From NCBI GenBank assembly GCA_964534335.1, contig CAZHPS010000152.1, forward strand, positions 1-13,889: DNA of 13,889 nucleotides, written 5' to 3'. The notes under the pieces were generated by a model that worked only from the letters and a program-made list of their open reading frames with translations, did not search any database and had not been told where the DNA came from. Numbering within the stretch: position 1 is the stretch's first letter; each line of letters begins with the position of its first letter. This document shows, piece after piece, positions 1 to 8,901 of this stretch. The translations under genes and the position numbers were made by a program. Origin of the DNA: JAABRU01 sp964534335 (GTDB taxonomy: Bacteria > Desulfobacterota > Desulfobacteria > Desulfobacterales > Desulfococcaceae).

Positions 1-3000
1 GCTTGCGGTACGGATATATCCGTATCCGTCAATGTCCATTGCGGAAAGCGGAACCAGTGTTGTGTTGCTGGAACCAGCAGATACCACAAGGGTGTCACTG
101 TCCGCATCACTGATTTCAATTTCAATCAAACCGGTTTTTCCGTTTTCCATTATCCGAACTTCACTTACAAACGTGGCATCAGAATTGTATACGGTGACAA
201 CATCGCCTTCTGACACGGGTGTGCTTGTCGCTCCCACTGTGAAGGGAGGCTCATCATTGATTCTCACAAAATCCTGCGCAGTGATGGCAAGCATTTCTCC
301 CTGTGTACCGGCAATGGTGGAACCATCTGCCAGCGTACTGTCCTGCAAAGCAGTTATCTGATCTTTGACCAGACGGATGCTTTCAATCACCGCAGTAAGA
401 GGCGTGACATTCAGCACAATTTCGGCTGTGACTATGGAATTGTCTCCGTCATCCACAAATACCGTGATCTTGGCTGTGCCGCTTTTGTTTTTGACCGGAA
501 TAATGGAAAGTTCAACGGTCTGATCCAGCGGTGCAGCCGCGGCAGTCAGGGTTTTCTTCACCGCTCCGATGCCGTCAATTTTGAAACCCTGCGAGTTTTC
601 AGGAACCAGTGCAGTATTTTCTGATTTCACGGAAAGAATCACAGAGGTATCATCATCATCTTTTACAGTTATCCGTATCAAACGATCCTGATTCGGATCG
701 TCTTTTACTTTATCTATCTGCTGATTCTCATTAATGGTGATGGTGTTGTTGCTCAGCAGATCCTGTGACAGAAACTGACCAAGATTTTTCGGATCTGGAT
801 AAATATACAGCATAGGCTGAATCAACGGTGGCATGTTCGGCGTGACTGTAAGCAGGAACTTGGTTTCAGCCGGAGTGCCTCCGTCTGTGACAGATACCGT
901 AATCCAGCAGGTGCCGGTCTGCTTCGCTGCAGGTTTGATCACCAGAGAAGGCTGGGGATAAGACCCGGAAACCGCACTGATGACAAGCGGATTGTTGCTT
1001 GCAGCCCCGTTAATCAGAATGGAGTCTGCAGGAACCAGTGTGTCCTTGTCCGAAGTCACGGTAATGGTCAGCGGATCTTTGTCCCCGTCATTGACCACAA
1101 TGGGAATGGCTGCGGTCTGGGTGTTTTCCATAATGGTGACATTGCTCATCGCCTGAATGGTGGGCAGAATCGCTGTCACATTGATGGCAAAAGTGGCTGT
1201 AACCGCAGGATTGACCCCGTCAGTCACAGTCACCGTGATATTGGCTTTGCCGCTCTGGTTGGCAAGCGGAATCACGGAAAGATCAACGGTTTTGTCCAGC
1301 GGTGCAGACGCGACAGTCAGGATTTTGCTCAGTGCGCCGGTTCCGTCAATCTTGAAACCCTGCGTGTTGTTGGGAACCAGCGCAGTGTTGTCCGAACTCA
1401 CGGAAAACGTGAGAGAAGTGCTGTCACTGTCCTTGATTCTGATGGCAATGGTTCCGGGCTGCTGATTTTCATCAAGCGCGATGTCTTTGTTTGTCAGCAG
1501 ATTCTGTCCGGAACTCAGTGTCATGCTCTCAATGATCGGAGGCATGTTCGGCGTTACCGTAAGCAGGAACTTGGTTTCAGCCGGAGTTCCTCCGTCTGTG
1601 ACAGATACCGTAATCCAGCAGGTGCCGGTCTGATTCGTTGCGGGTTTGATCACCAGAGAAGGCTGAGGATAAGATCCGGATGCCGCACTGATGGAAATGG
1701 GATTATTGCTCGCTGATCCGTTGATCAGAATGGAACTGACCGGAACCAGAGCAGGTTTGTCCGATGTTACGGTAATGGTCAGAGAATCTTTGTCCCCATC
1801 ATTGACCACAATGGGTATGGCTGATGTCTGGGTGTTCTGCATGATGGTGACATTGCTTATGGGATCAATTGTGGGCAGAATCGCTGTCACATTGATGGCA
1901 AAGGTGGCAGTAACCGCAGGATTGACCCCGTCAGTCACAGTCACCGTGATATTGGCTTTGCCGCTCTGGTTGGCAAGCGGAATCACGGAAAGATCAACGG
2001 TTTTGTCCAGCGGTGCAGACGCGACAGTCAGGATTTTGCTCAGTGCGCCGGTTCCGTCAATCTTGAAACCCTGCGTGTTGTTGGGAACCAGCGCAGTGTT
2101 GTCCGAACTCACGGAAAACGTGAGAGAAGTGCTGTCACTGTCCTTGATTCTGACGGCAATGGTTCCGGGCTGCTGATTTTCATCAAGAGCGATGTCTTTG
2201 TTTGTCAGCAGATTCTGTCCGGAACTCAGGGTCATGCTCTCAATGATCGGGGGCAGATTCGGCGTTACCGTAAGCAGGAACTTGGTTTCAACAGGAGTTC
2301 CGCCGTCTGTGACAGATACGGTAATCCATGCAGTGCCGCTCGTATTGAGCGCAGGTTTGATGACCAGCGAAGGCTGTGGATAGGTTCCGGAAACCGCGCT
2401 GATGGTAATGGGATTGTTGCTCGCAGAACCGTTGATCAGAATGGAACTGACCGGAACCAGAGCAGGTTTGTCCGATGTTACCGTAATGGTCAGCGCATCC
2501 TTGTCGCCATCATTGACAATAATCGGTATGGCCGATGTCTGGGTGTTCTGCATGATGGTGACATGGGCTATGTCCTGAATTGTCGGCAAAATTGCTGTGA
2601 CATTGAGGATAAACTCTTTTGTCACTGGGTCATTGGTTCCGTCCGTAACTGATACGGTGATAACAGCACTGCCGCTTTTGTTGACAAGCGGAATTACGGA
2701 AAGGTTGAAAGTTCCTTCCCGTGATGTACTGTCAACAGTTATGATTTTGCTCAGCGCACCGATTCCGTCAATTTTGTAATTCTGGGTGCTGTTGGGAACC
2801 AAATCTTCATTCTCTTTGGTTTTGACAGAAACCGTCAGAGAGTTGCTGTCCATGTCTTTGACTTTGATCTGAATATTTGCAGGCTGCTGGTTTTCCTGAA
2901 TGGTGATCGTGTTGTTGAACAGCAGATCCTGCGTGGGACTGCTCATCAGCGTCATGCTGAAAATTTCCGGTGCGGCATTTCCCCTGACATTAACGCGGAA

Positions 3001-6000
3001 GTTTTTGCTTGCGGTTCCGCCCCGGTTGTCATTGACTGTTACTGTGATAATTGCCTCGCCGGTCGTATTCTGAGCCGGTGTTACAATCAATATCAGCGGA
3101 GTGGTGGTATAGACAGAGGATGGAACCGAACGCTGGGTTCCCACGCCATCAATGTTGATATTGGCAGACTCATTGGGAACCAAATCTTCATTGCCGGAAG
3201 ATACAGATACGGTCAGGGTGTCACTGTTGGTGTCACTGACCCGTATTTCAATATTTCCGGTGTTGGTGTTCTGTTCAATATTAACCACCTCAACAAAGGG
3301 AGGATCAGCATTGGGATCATTCCATATAATGCTGTCAATCTTGGGCATGATGTTCACGCCTCCCAAAGGCAGAACATTCAGATAAAAGACTTCTGTGGCT
3401 GTTCCTCCATTGGCATCTTCAACAGTGATAGTGATGGTGGCTTCACCGGTTTGTCCTGCCGCAGGTGTAATATACAGGGACAGCGGCCCGGCCTTATAAT
3501 CTGTTGATGAAACAGTCGTATTTGGCCCAACACCGTTGAAGTTGATATTGGCGGATGTGACAGGAACAAGGGTTGGATTATTTGAAGTGACCGACACCTT
3601 CAAAGGATTATCATCCCCATCGCTGAGTTTTACCAGAATCTCAGGACTCTGCGTATCCTGAACAATTGTAAGCACCTCCTTTGCAATGGATACTTCAGTT
3701 CCATTTTCAATCCAAAACACTTTCTCAATTTTCGGTACAAGATTGGGATCGTAAATCAGGAGATTGAAATAATCATTTGAAGAAATATTTCTCTCGTCCT
3801 TCACTGTCACAGTAATCATTACATCTCCAACTCTTCTGGGGACTACCTTTACCACAAGATCGGCATAATAACCGTTAGGAAGAGTTGTAGTCTGTCCACC
3901 GGGAATTATCAGACCATTTGAAACCTGAATTTTATTTTCAAAACCGACAACCAGAATTTGAGAAATTGGATCATCAGAAACTGGACTGTTATTCGGGTAC
4001 TGATAAACAATCCCTTTATAGGTATATTCGAAACTCACAATCAGACTTTCAGCCGGAGTTTCTTTGTCAAAAACATCGAAACGAACTTCAATCGGATTGG
4101 ATTTACTGGTTGAAAGGTTGGTCAGTCCGATAATTTCAATAGCCGGAGGATTATTGGTGGATGTTACCGTCAGCACAAAATCATCCATTGCCTTATTGCC
4201 ATTGACCGGATCGGTAAGAATAACATAGAGGGTGGTTGTACCAATCTCATTTGGCAAAGGCGTGAGTTGCACTGTATAAAAACCGTCCCCCATATCATTG
4301 TAGGCAATATTCTGGGTATCCGGAACCAGCATGGGATTGGAAGAGGTAATATCCACCTGCAACTGATCCGAAGGAGCCTCCAGCCCGCCCACAATAAAAC
4401 CAAAAGAAATGGGAGTATTTTCTCTGGTTGTCTGATCCTCAATATTGGAAATGGTCAGTTTCTTGTCCACATAATTCACTCTGAGGACAAATTTGTTTTC
4501 CACCACCCCGCCTTTTCCGTCAGTGACTTTCAGCACCATATCCACTGCGCCCCATTCTCCGTCTGTGGGTGTCAGTTTCAGCTTGCAGGTTTTGTTCACT
4601 CCCGGAGAAGTGGTTACAGTTGCAGTCGTGCCGCTTCCGTTGATGCTGATATGATCCGCATCATTGGGCAGCAGCAGCGCATTGGCAGAGGTTGCCGTAG
4701 CCTCCAAAGTCAGGGTATCTCCATCCAGATCATTCACATAAAACGTGATTTCCTTAAAACTCTCTTCTGCGGTAATGGTCTGATCCGGGATGGGAATCAG
4801 CATGGTTTCATTCACGGAAATCGTGGGTTTGTCATTCACCTGGGAAACCGTGAGCAGGAAGGAATGTGTAGTTGAATTTCCGTTATCATCCGTAACTGTA
4901 ACACTTATCAAAGTGGTTCCCCACAAATCCTCAACCGGGGTCAGACTCAGCATCATGGGAATTTTGCCATCTGCTGTGTCCACCATATAAGGAAAGGGAA
5001 AACCATTGACTTTGATATTCGGATATGCACTGGGCAGCAAAGTTGTATTTTGGGAAGTTACGGAAACTGTGAGAAAATCTCCGTCCGGATCATCCACAAG
5101 CACCTGAATATTCTCACTGACAGTATCTTCCGGAATCACCGTGCTGCTGATTTTGGCAACACTGCCGATATACACAGTCACCACATCATTTGTGCTGATG
5201 GGCATGGTTCCGGAAATGTTCATCACCTTTGTCAAAGTTCCCATATTGACAGAAATGGTGTCAGATGGTGCAATTGCCACACTCACAGCATTTCCCTCTC
5301 CATCCATTCCTGTAATGGTTCCGCCTGCACTGGTAAGGGTCTGCGCACTGTCTGCTGTCACTTCCTGACGCACAGGCATAACCCGTTCAATCACCGGAGG
5401 ATCATCATCAAGCATGGTGACAGAAAAAGTAAAAGAGGCTGTGGTGGTGTCCCCCTGCGCATCACTGTATTCATCTTTTGCACTGAGAGTCACGGTTGCA
5501 GTGCCTGCCTGATCTTTTGCCGGAGTCAGAACAATCTGAAAATTGTTCCCGTTTGCATCTGGGGTACTCAGGCGCGTCAAAACAATATTTGCATTGGGAA
5601 GCAGAAGCTGATCAGAAGAGGAAGCCGAAACCGTAAGATTGGCTGCCAGAGTGTCCGGATCTGTGACTTTGAAATAGGCTGTGACTGAAGTATCCTCATT
5701 TGTTGTCAAAGGATCAGTCACATTGGAAATCACGGGTTTGGCTGTCACAGTGAAAACAAAGGATTTATAAACAGTGGGACTGGCTCCGTCTGAAGCTGAA
5801 ACCGTAATGGTGGACTGTCCTGATGCGCCGGCTGCGGGAGTGATTGTGAGGATCATGTTTCCTGTGCCGGAAAGAGTCAGACCTGAAGAAGGAACCAGAG
5901 CAGTATTGCCGGAAGCAGCAGACACAGTGACATTTGCAATGGGTGTGTCCGGATCGCTTACGGTAAATCCCACAGTTGCTGCGCCGGAACCAATCCGCTT

Positions 6001-6400
6001 TGTCACAGCAGGAATATCAGAGATAATCGGGCTGCCGGTAACAGTCAGCGTAAAGGTATCGGTCGCGGGAGTGCCTGTGCTTCCTGTGACTGTCACAGTT
6101 ATATTTGCTGTGCCAACCTGATTCAGCGCAGGTGTGACAGTGATGCTCAGATTATCACAGAAACTGCCGGATAAAGGATAATTATAGGGAACCGCATTGC
6201 CGTTGATTTTTATACTTCCTGATGGAATCAGAGAAGGATTGGCTGAGGTTACAGAAGCAGAAATCGTAAGATTGGCAGTGGAATTGGAATCGCAGACCGT
6301 AAAAGCCGCTGTGTAAGAAGTCGGACTTGCGGCTGTGTTCATATTGATGATCTGACTGGCAATATCTGAAATTGTGGTGGCTCCTGCGCTGGTGGGAGAA
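1..6400 (-). repeat. Array of at least 17 Ig/cadherin-like domains
   Basis: From about residue 515 to the edge the protein is a string of domains of 80-120 residues. Each can be recognised by (T/S)V(T/S)S.N..L(V/L)P near its start, a middle strand such as L.ITPA..Q.G.A.ITV, and a final strand V.V.P.(I/L)E. The family is the bacterial Ig/cadherin-like type also seen in VCBS and tandem-95 proteins. Two places (about 5150-5395 and 155-390) hold a different module sharing the pattern GG/GS-TI-G followed by DVVTVY. The array is still going at the left edge. Confidence 0.85.
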
Positions 6401-7944
6401 ACCTCTGCATTGAAATACACCGCGCCCGCGTTGCTGCCGTTGACATTGTCTCCGGGCGCGCCCACAACCGCAAAATAATTTGTGCCGTTGAAATAAATGC
6501 CCACCGCGCTGCCGTAATTGTCACCTGAAATCCCATCTCCGGCTATGAGTTTTTTCGTTTCTGTCGCAGGCCATGCAGTTGCTTTTTTATACAGATACGC
6601 GGCTCCAATGCCCGCGTTATTATATGCTCCCACAAGAATATAATTCTGGTCAATGGCAACCGCAGTGCCAAACTGATCCGTGGCTGTTCCGTCACTGGCC
6701 GTCAAAGCAGCTACGCCTGTGGCGGAGGAAGTCATGGTTGTCGGCCATTCCGCAGCAGTTCTGGGATACACAAACACTTTGGAACCGCTTCCGGAAACTT
6801 TCTTAGGCCCCACAACAGCCGTATCCCCTCCGTACATAGCCACAGCGGCTCCAAAGCCGTCATTGGCAACTGCACTGTCCGCTGTCAGTTTGCTTTTCTG
6901 CGCCCAACTGACAAAATTGTATTTGAAGATATACGCAGAACCCGCGTTGGAAATCGTGCCAATATCATCAGATGTTGCACCGGCCAGCACATAGACGTAA
7001 TTGCTGGTATCTTTGGAAATTGCGACTGCTCCGCCGAAATTGTCTCCGATCAGGCCGTCACTGGCGATAAGTTTTGGCACTTGCGGTGTGGGAAGGGGAA
7101 GCCCCATCTGGGTCCAGCTTGCATCCTTTCCCTTGAAAACATAAACCGAACCCGAATCATCGCCCTTGTCATCATCATAGGGTGCGCCCACTGCTGCATA
7201 ATAATCCGTTCCCACCCCAATAATGGACACAGAATAACCGAAATAATCGTTGGATGCTCCGTCTGAGGCTGTCAGTTTTTTCACCTGACTCCAACTTGAT
7301 GCGCCTTTTTTGAAAATATAGGCCGCACCTTTCTGACTGTTTCTGTACGCGCCCACAATGGCATAATCCCCGGAAATGGCAACTGCATATCCGAAATAAT
7401 CCCCGGCTGCGCCGTCACTGGCCGTAAGTTTCTGAGAAAAAGCCCAGCCGTTTGCTGCACTGTATGTATAAATATAGGCTGCGCCTTTGCCTGAACTGTT
7501 AGGCGCGCCTGCTATGGCATAAGTTCCGGAAATGGCAACCGCATTTCCAAAAAGATTGTATGCCGCGCCACCTGGCTCCAGAACTTTTGCATAAATGTTC
7601 ACATCAAAGGTATCTGTGGCAGAAGTGCCGTCTGAGGCTGTCACGGTCACTGTGGTCAGTCCCGCAGCATTGAATACGGGTTTGAGAAACAGCACAGAAC
7701 CCATGATCTGCGCAGTCACATTTGCGTTGTTTCCTGAAGCTGAAAACGTCATCGATGCAGTGCCGCTGAACACCTCAGTGAGATCAGCCACAGCATAGGT
7801 ATCAAAATTCACGGACAGAAACTGATCCGGAATGTTTTTTCCTGAAATCAGACTTGCCCCGCCCGCCGCCGCAGGGAAAACAGACAAAAGCAGCAGGACT
7901 GCCATCAGTAAACTCAATCCATTGTTGATATACCTTGATTTCAT
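1..7944 (-). CDS. Giant secreted FG-GAP propeller / Ig-like repeat protein (3' end beyond window)
   Basis: An uninterrupted frame of 2648 codons runs from ATG at 7944 to the left edge. The start is fixed by AGGAGG six bases upstream. Residues 1-28 are a signal peptide: basic MKSRY, a Leu-rich core, then an AAAGGA cleavage region. An Ig-like domain follows to about residue 120. Seven FG-GAP blades (about 122-510) carry the core LTASDG..GDYFGYAVAISG..AIVGA, as in integrin-alpha propellers. From about 515 to the edge are at least 17 Ig/cadherin-like domains. Each has an Asp-rich strand such as NDGDKDxLTI, a core like SxNxxLVP, and ends in a VTVTDG-type strand. Asp clusters suggest calcium binding, as in cadherin-like repeats. 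The role is inferred: an exported adhesin or matrix protein. No anchor or secretion domain is visible because the C-terminus is missing. The gene follows a toxin-antitoxin island and appears separately transcribed. Confidence 0.93.
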   Translation of the reverse strand, partial: MKSRYINNGLSLLMAVLLLLSVFPAAAGGASLISGKNIPDQFLSVNFDTYAVADLTEVFSGTASMTFSASGNNANVTAQIMGSVLFLKPVFNAAGLTTVTVTASDGTSATDTFDVNIYAKVLEPGGAAYNLFGNAVAISGTYAIAGAPNSSGKGAAYIYTYSAANGWAFSQKLTASDGAAGDYFGYAVAISGDYAIVGAYRNSQKGAAYIFKKGASSWSQVKKLTASDGASNDYFGYSVSIIGVGTDYYAAVGAPYDDDKGDDSGSVYVFKGKDASWTQMGLPLPTPQVPKLIASDGLIGDNFGGAVAISKDTSNYVYVLAGATSDDIGTISNAGSAYIFKYNFVSWAQKSKLTADSAVANDGFGAAVAMYGGDTAVVGPKKVSGSGSKVFVYPRTAAEWPTTMTSSATGVAALTASDGTATDQFGTAVAIDQNYILVGAYNNAGIGAAYLYKKATAWPATETKKLIAGDGISGDNYGSAVGIYFNGTNYFAVVGAPGDNVNGSNAGAVYFNAEVSPTSAGATTISDIASQIINMNTAASPTSYTAAFTVCDSNSTANLTISASVTSANPSLIPSGSIKINGNAVPYNYPLSGSFCDNLSITVTPALNQVGTANITVTVTGSTGTPATDTFTLTVTGSPIISDIPAVTKRIGSGAATVGFTVSDPDTPIANVTVSAASGNTALVPSSGLTLSGTGNMILTITPAAGASGQSTITVSASDGASPTVYKSFVFTVTAKPVISNVTDPLTTNEDTSVTAYFKVTDPDTLAANLTVSASSSDQLLLPNANIVLTRLSTPDANGNNFQIVLTPAKDQAGTATVTLSAKDEYSDAQGDTTTASFTFSVTMLDDDPPVIERVMPVRQEVTADSAQTLTSAGGTITGMDGEGNAVSVAIAPSDTISVNMGTLTKVMNISGTMPISTNDVVTVYIGSVAKISSTVIPEDTVSENIQVLVDDPDGDFLTVSVTSQNTTLLPSAYPNIKVNGFPFPYMVDTADGKIPMMLSLTPVEDLWGTTLISVTVTDDNGNSTTHSFLLTVSQVNDKPTISVNETMLIPIPDQTITAEESFKEITFYVNDLDGDTLTLEATATSANALLLPNDADHISINGSGTTATVTTSPGVNKTCKLKLTPTDGEWGAVDMVLKVTDGKGGVVENKFVLRVNYVDKKLTISNIEDQTTRENTPISFGFIVGGLEAPSDQLQVDITSSNPMLVPDTQNIAYNDMGDGFYTVQLTPLPNEIGTTTLYVILTDPVNGNKAMDDFVLTVTSTNNPPAIEIIGLTNLSTSKSNPIEVRFDVFDKETPAESLIVSFEYTYKGIVYQYPNNSPVSDDPISQILVVGFENKIQVSNGLIIPGGQTTTLPNGYYADLVVKVVPRRVGDVMITVTVKDERNISSNDYFNLLIYDPNLVPKIEKVFWIENGTEVSIAKEVLTIVQDTQSPEILVKLSDGDDNPLKVSVTSNNPTLVPVTSANINFNGVGPNTTVSSTDYKAGPLSLYITPAAGQTGEATITITVEDANGGTATEVFYLNVLPLGGVNIMPKIDSIIWNDPNADPPFVEVVNIEQNTNTGNIEIRVSDTNSDTLTVSVSSGNEDLVPNESANINIDGVGTQRSVPSSVYTTTPLILIVTPAQNTTGEAIITVTVNDNRGGTASKNFRVNVRGNAAPEIFSMTLMSSPTQDLLFNNTITIQENQQPANIQIKVKDMDSNSLTVSVKTKENEDLVPNSTQNYKIDGIGALSKIITVDSTSREGTFNLSVIPLVNKSGSAVITVSVTDGTNDPVTKEFILNVTAILPTIQDIAHVTIMQNTQTSAIPIIVNDGDKDALTITVTSDKPALVPVSSILINGSASNNPITISAVSGTYPQPSLVIKPALNTSGTAWITVSVTDGGTPVETKFLLTVTPNLPPIIESMTLSSGQNLLTNKDIALDENQQPGTIAVRIKDSDSTSLTFSVSSDNTALVPNNTQGFKIDGTGALSKILTVASAPLDKTVDLSVIPLANQSGKANITVTVTDGVNPAVTATFAINVTAILPTIDPISNVTIMQNTQTSAIPIVVNDGDKDSLTITVTSDKPALVPVSSILINGSASNNPISISAASGSYPQPSLVIKPATNQTGTCWITVSVTDGGTPAETKFLLTVTPNMPPIIESMTLSSGQNLLTNKDIALDENQQPGTIAIRIKDSDSTSLTFSVSSDNTALVPNNTQGFKIDGTGALSKILTVASAPLDKTVDLSVIPLANQSGKANITVTVTDGVNPAVTATFAINVTAILPTIQAMSNVTIMENTQTAAIPIVVNDGDKDPLTITVTSDKDTLVPADSILINGAASNNPLVISAVSGSYPQPSLVIKPAAKQTGTCWITVSVTDGGTPAETKFLLTVTPNMPPLIQPMLYIYPDPKNLGQFLSQDLLSNNTITINENQQIDKVKDDPNQDRLIRITVKDDDDTSVILSVKSENTALVPENSQGFKIDGIGAVKKTLTAAAAPLDQTVELSIIPVKNKSGTAKITVFVDDGDNSIVTAEIVLNVTPLTAVIESIRLVKDQITALQDSTLADGSTIAGTQGEMLAITAQDFVRINDEPPFTVGATSTPVSEGDVVTVYNSDATFVSEVRIMENGKTGLIEIEISDADSDTLVVSAGSSNTTLVPLSAMDIDGYGYIRTAS
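840..2972 (-). repeat. Three tandem 711-bp two-domain units inside the giant gene
   Basis: Matching landmarks fall exactly 711 bp (237 codons) apart: GGCAGAAT-type sequence at 1162, 1873 and 2584, and GGAACCAG at 1031, 1742 and 2453. Each unit is a pair of Ig-like domains, one with KIDGxGALSK and one with ILINGxASNNP. Copies from 1162 and 1873 differ at only about five positions in the first 380 bp by eye. The outer copies are more diverged. A further relative lies at about 395-835 with 60 extra bases. Confidence 0.9.
6418..7581 (-). repeat. Seven FG-GAP blades encoding a beta-propeller
   Basis: Seven units of roughly 50-65 residues are visible between residues 122 and 509 of the giant protein. 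Each opens with a version of L(T/I)ASDG, then a [DN]xFGxAV motif (FGNAV, FGYAV, FGYSV, FGGAV, FGAAV, FGTAV, YGSAV), then a strand ending VGAP or similar, and closes with an AAYIF/SVYVF strand plus a Trp-containing turn. Seven is the count of an integrin-alpha-type closed propeller. Blade 5 is the most degenerate: its opening is LTADSA and its VGP strand lacks the usual VGA. These are protein-level repeats with no long DNA identity. Confidence 0.85.
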
Positions 7945-7950
7945 GTCATA

Positions 7951-7956
7951 CCTCCT
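7951..7956 (-). promoter_or_regulatory. Strong Shine-Dalgarno of the giant repeat protein
   Basis: On the minus strand AGGAGG lies six bases before the ATG at 7944. It is a full match to the anti-Shine-Dalgarno core. It fixes the start, and the start is followed at once by a good signal peptide. Confidence 0.85.
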
Positions 7957-7991
7957 TAGGGTTTGTTTTCCCGCATTCTTTTATCTGTCTG

Positions 7992-8012
7992 CCGGAAAAG
8001 AAAATTTTCCGG
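7992..8012 (-). promoter_or_regulatory. Hairpin in the leader of the giant gene
   Basis: A perfect 8-bp inverted repeat, CCGGAAAA and TTTTCCGG with a 5-base loop, lies about 48 bases upstream of the giant gene's start. It has no T-tract positioned as a terminator for the minus strand. It may structure the 5' untranslated region. I see no convincing -35/-10 pair around it, only AT-rich sequence at about 8030-8070. I do not recognise a riboswitch class. Confidence 0.4.
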
Positions 8013-8072
8013 ATGCAAATGCCGGGCTTGGTTTGATAATATATACTTCATAAAAAATATATCCTTTACAAT

Positions 8073-8097
8073 CCTGACGGTTTTCAAAACCATCAGG
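8073..8097 (-). terminator. Hairpin after the toxin-antitoxin island, possible terminator
   Basis: CCTGACGGTTTT (8073-8084) and AAAACCATCAGG (8086-8097) pair over 12 positions. The one mismatch becomes a G-U pair in the minus-strand RNA. It lies about 35 bases beyond the stop codon of the last toxin gene and before the giant gene, as a transcript separator should. It lacks a clear T-run after it on the minus strand, so efficient intrinsic termination is doubtful. Confidence 0.4.
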
Positions 8098-8131
8098 GGT
8101 TTTCTGCTTCCAACATCAGAGTTATAAAAAT

Positions 8132-8608
8132 TTACGTTTTTTTATCATATAATTCTGCTATTCCCGGAACCGGTTGCGTCATGGGATTCCATACAGAGAG
8201 TCTGTTTTGGGATGCTGCTGTGTTCAGATCATTGTCAGTTGAAACAAACAAAGCTGTTTCGGATTCTGCGGCACAGGCAAGCTGGAAAGCATCACATCCT
8301 TTTATTTTGTGGTTCAATCCTATTTTTCCTGCTCTGTCAATCAATTGTACAGTTACTTCCGGAACAGAAAAAATTTTCCACCGCAATTCAAAATCTGTAA
8401 CTGCTTTGCGAAACTTTTTTTCTGTAAGATGTCTTCCACGACGCATAGCTGACAGTGCTGCCATAACCTCGGCTTTCGTTATTGCTGATGTGACAAAAAC
8501 GGTTTCTTCATCTGTGACAAATTTTTCCAGAAATTCTTTTACCTCAGAAGAACCTTTTTCATCAACAACTGATTTTACCAATACAGAAGAATCAAAATAA
8601 ATTTTCAT
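8132..8608 (-). CDS. PIN-domain ribonuclease toxin (VapC-like)
   Basis: A 158-residue PIN-domain protein of VapC size. The expected acidic residues are all present: D6 in MKIYFDSSVLVK, E47 in TKAEV, D106 in GCDAFQLA and D125 in STDND. These form the Mg-binding active site of PIN ribonucleases, so the toxin looks active. An in-frame ATG seven codons upstream exists (8629). I prefer 8608 because PIN toxins begin right before the first beta strand, and because this ATG overlaps the upstream stop as ATGA, typical of translational coupling to an antitoxin. It is the last gene of the island. The immediate partner is the unrecognised 98-residue protein. The cellular RNA target cannot be told from sequence. 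Confidence 0.88.
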   Translation of the reverse strand: MKIYFDSSVLVKSVVDEKGSSEVKEFLEKFVTDEETVFVTSAITKAEVMAALSAMRRGRHLTEKKFRKAVTDFELRWKIFSVPEVTVQLIDRAGKIGLNHKIKGCDAFQLACAAESETALFVSTDNDLNTAASQNRLSVWNPMTQPVPGIAELYDKKT

Positions 8609-8901
8609 TCGTATTTCTCTGTCAGCCATTTTCTCTGTTCAAGAATAATATCAGATGCAAGCGGAGAATTTTTTTGGGGTCTGACAGGACTGAGTGACTG
8701 AAAAAAAGATTTGTCACCTGTCTGCAGCCATTTTTTCTTTTCTTTGCATTTGTCTTTTTCAGAAAATATTTTAATTTGCCTCATAACTGTTTCAATCAGA
8801 TTATCTCTTCTTTCATCTGTCTCTCCCATCTGCCGAATCAGATGAAACAGCCTGAATTCCCTGTCTGTAAGATGAACAGCATGTTCCTGCATAATGATCA
8901 C
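8605..8901 (-). CDS. Unrecognised 98-residue protein, probable antitoxin for the downstream PIN toxin
   Basis: I do not recognise a family. The N-terminal part (LTDREFRLFHLIRQMGE) looks helical. The middle (residues about 35-62) is Lys/Glu-rich and charged. The tail, SPLASDIILEQRKW, is the sort of amphipathic segment by which antitoxins wrap around PIN toxins. It ends in an ATGA overlap with the toxin gene. Its GTG start at 8901 overlaps the stop of the DUF433 gene as GTGA. An alternative ATG three codons later (8892) has AAGG eight bases before it and could be the true start. Position and size argue for an antitoxin. No DNA-binding fold is obvious. Confidence 0.7.
   Translation of the reverse strand: MIIMQEHAVHLTDREFRLFHLIRQMGETDERRDNLIETVMRQIKIFSEKDKCKEKKKWLQTGDKSFFQSLSPVRPQKNSPLASDIILEQRKWLTEKYE

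Noticed and set aside
32..7798. Many plus-strand open frames, some repeated, across the left half
   Set aside because: They are antisense to the giant gene. Their repeated sequences mirror the Ig-like repeats, none has a good ribosome-binding site, and their Ser/Thr/Val-rich composition is that of a mirrored repeat gene.
8181..8600. Plus-strand frame of 139 codons opposite the PIN toxin
   Set aside because: It is the antisense of a well-supported PIN gene and shows no motif of its own.
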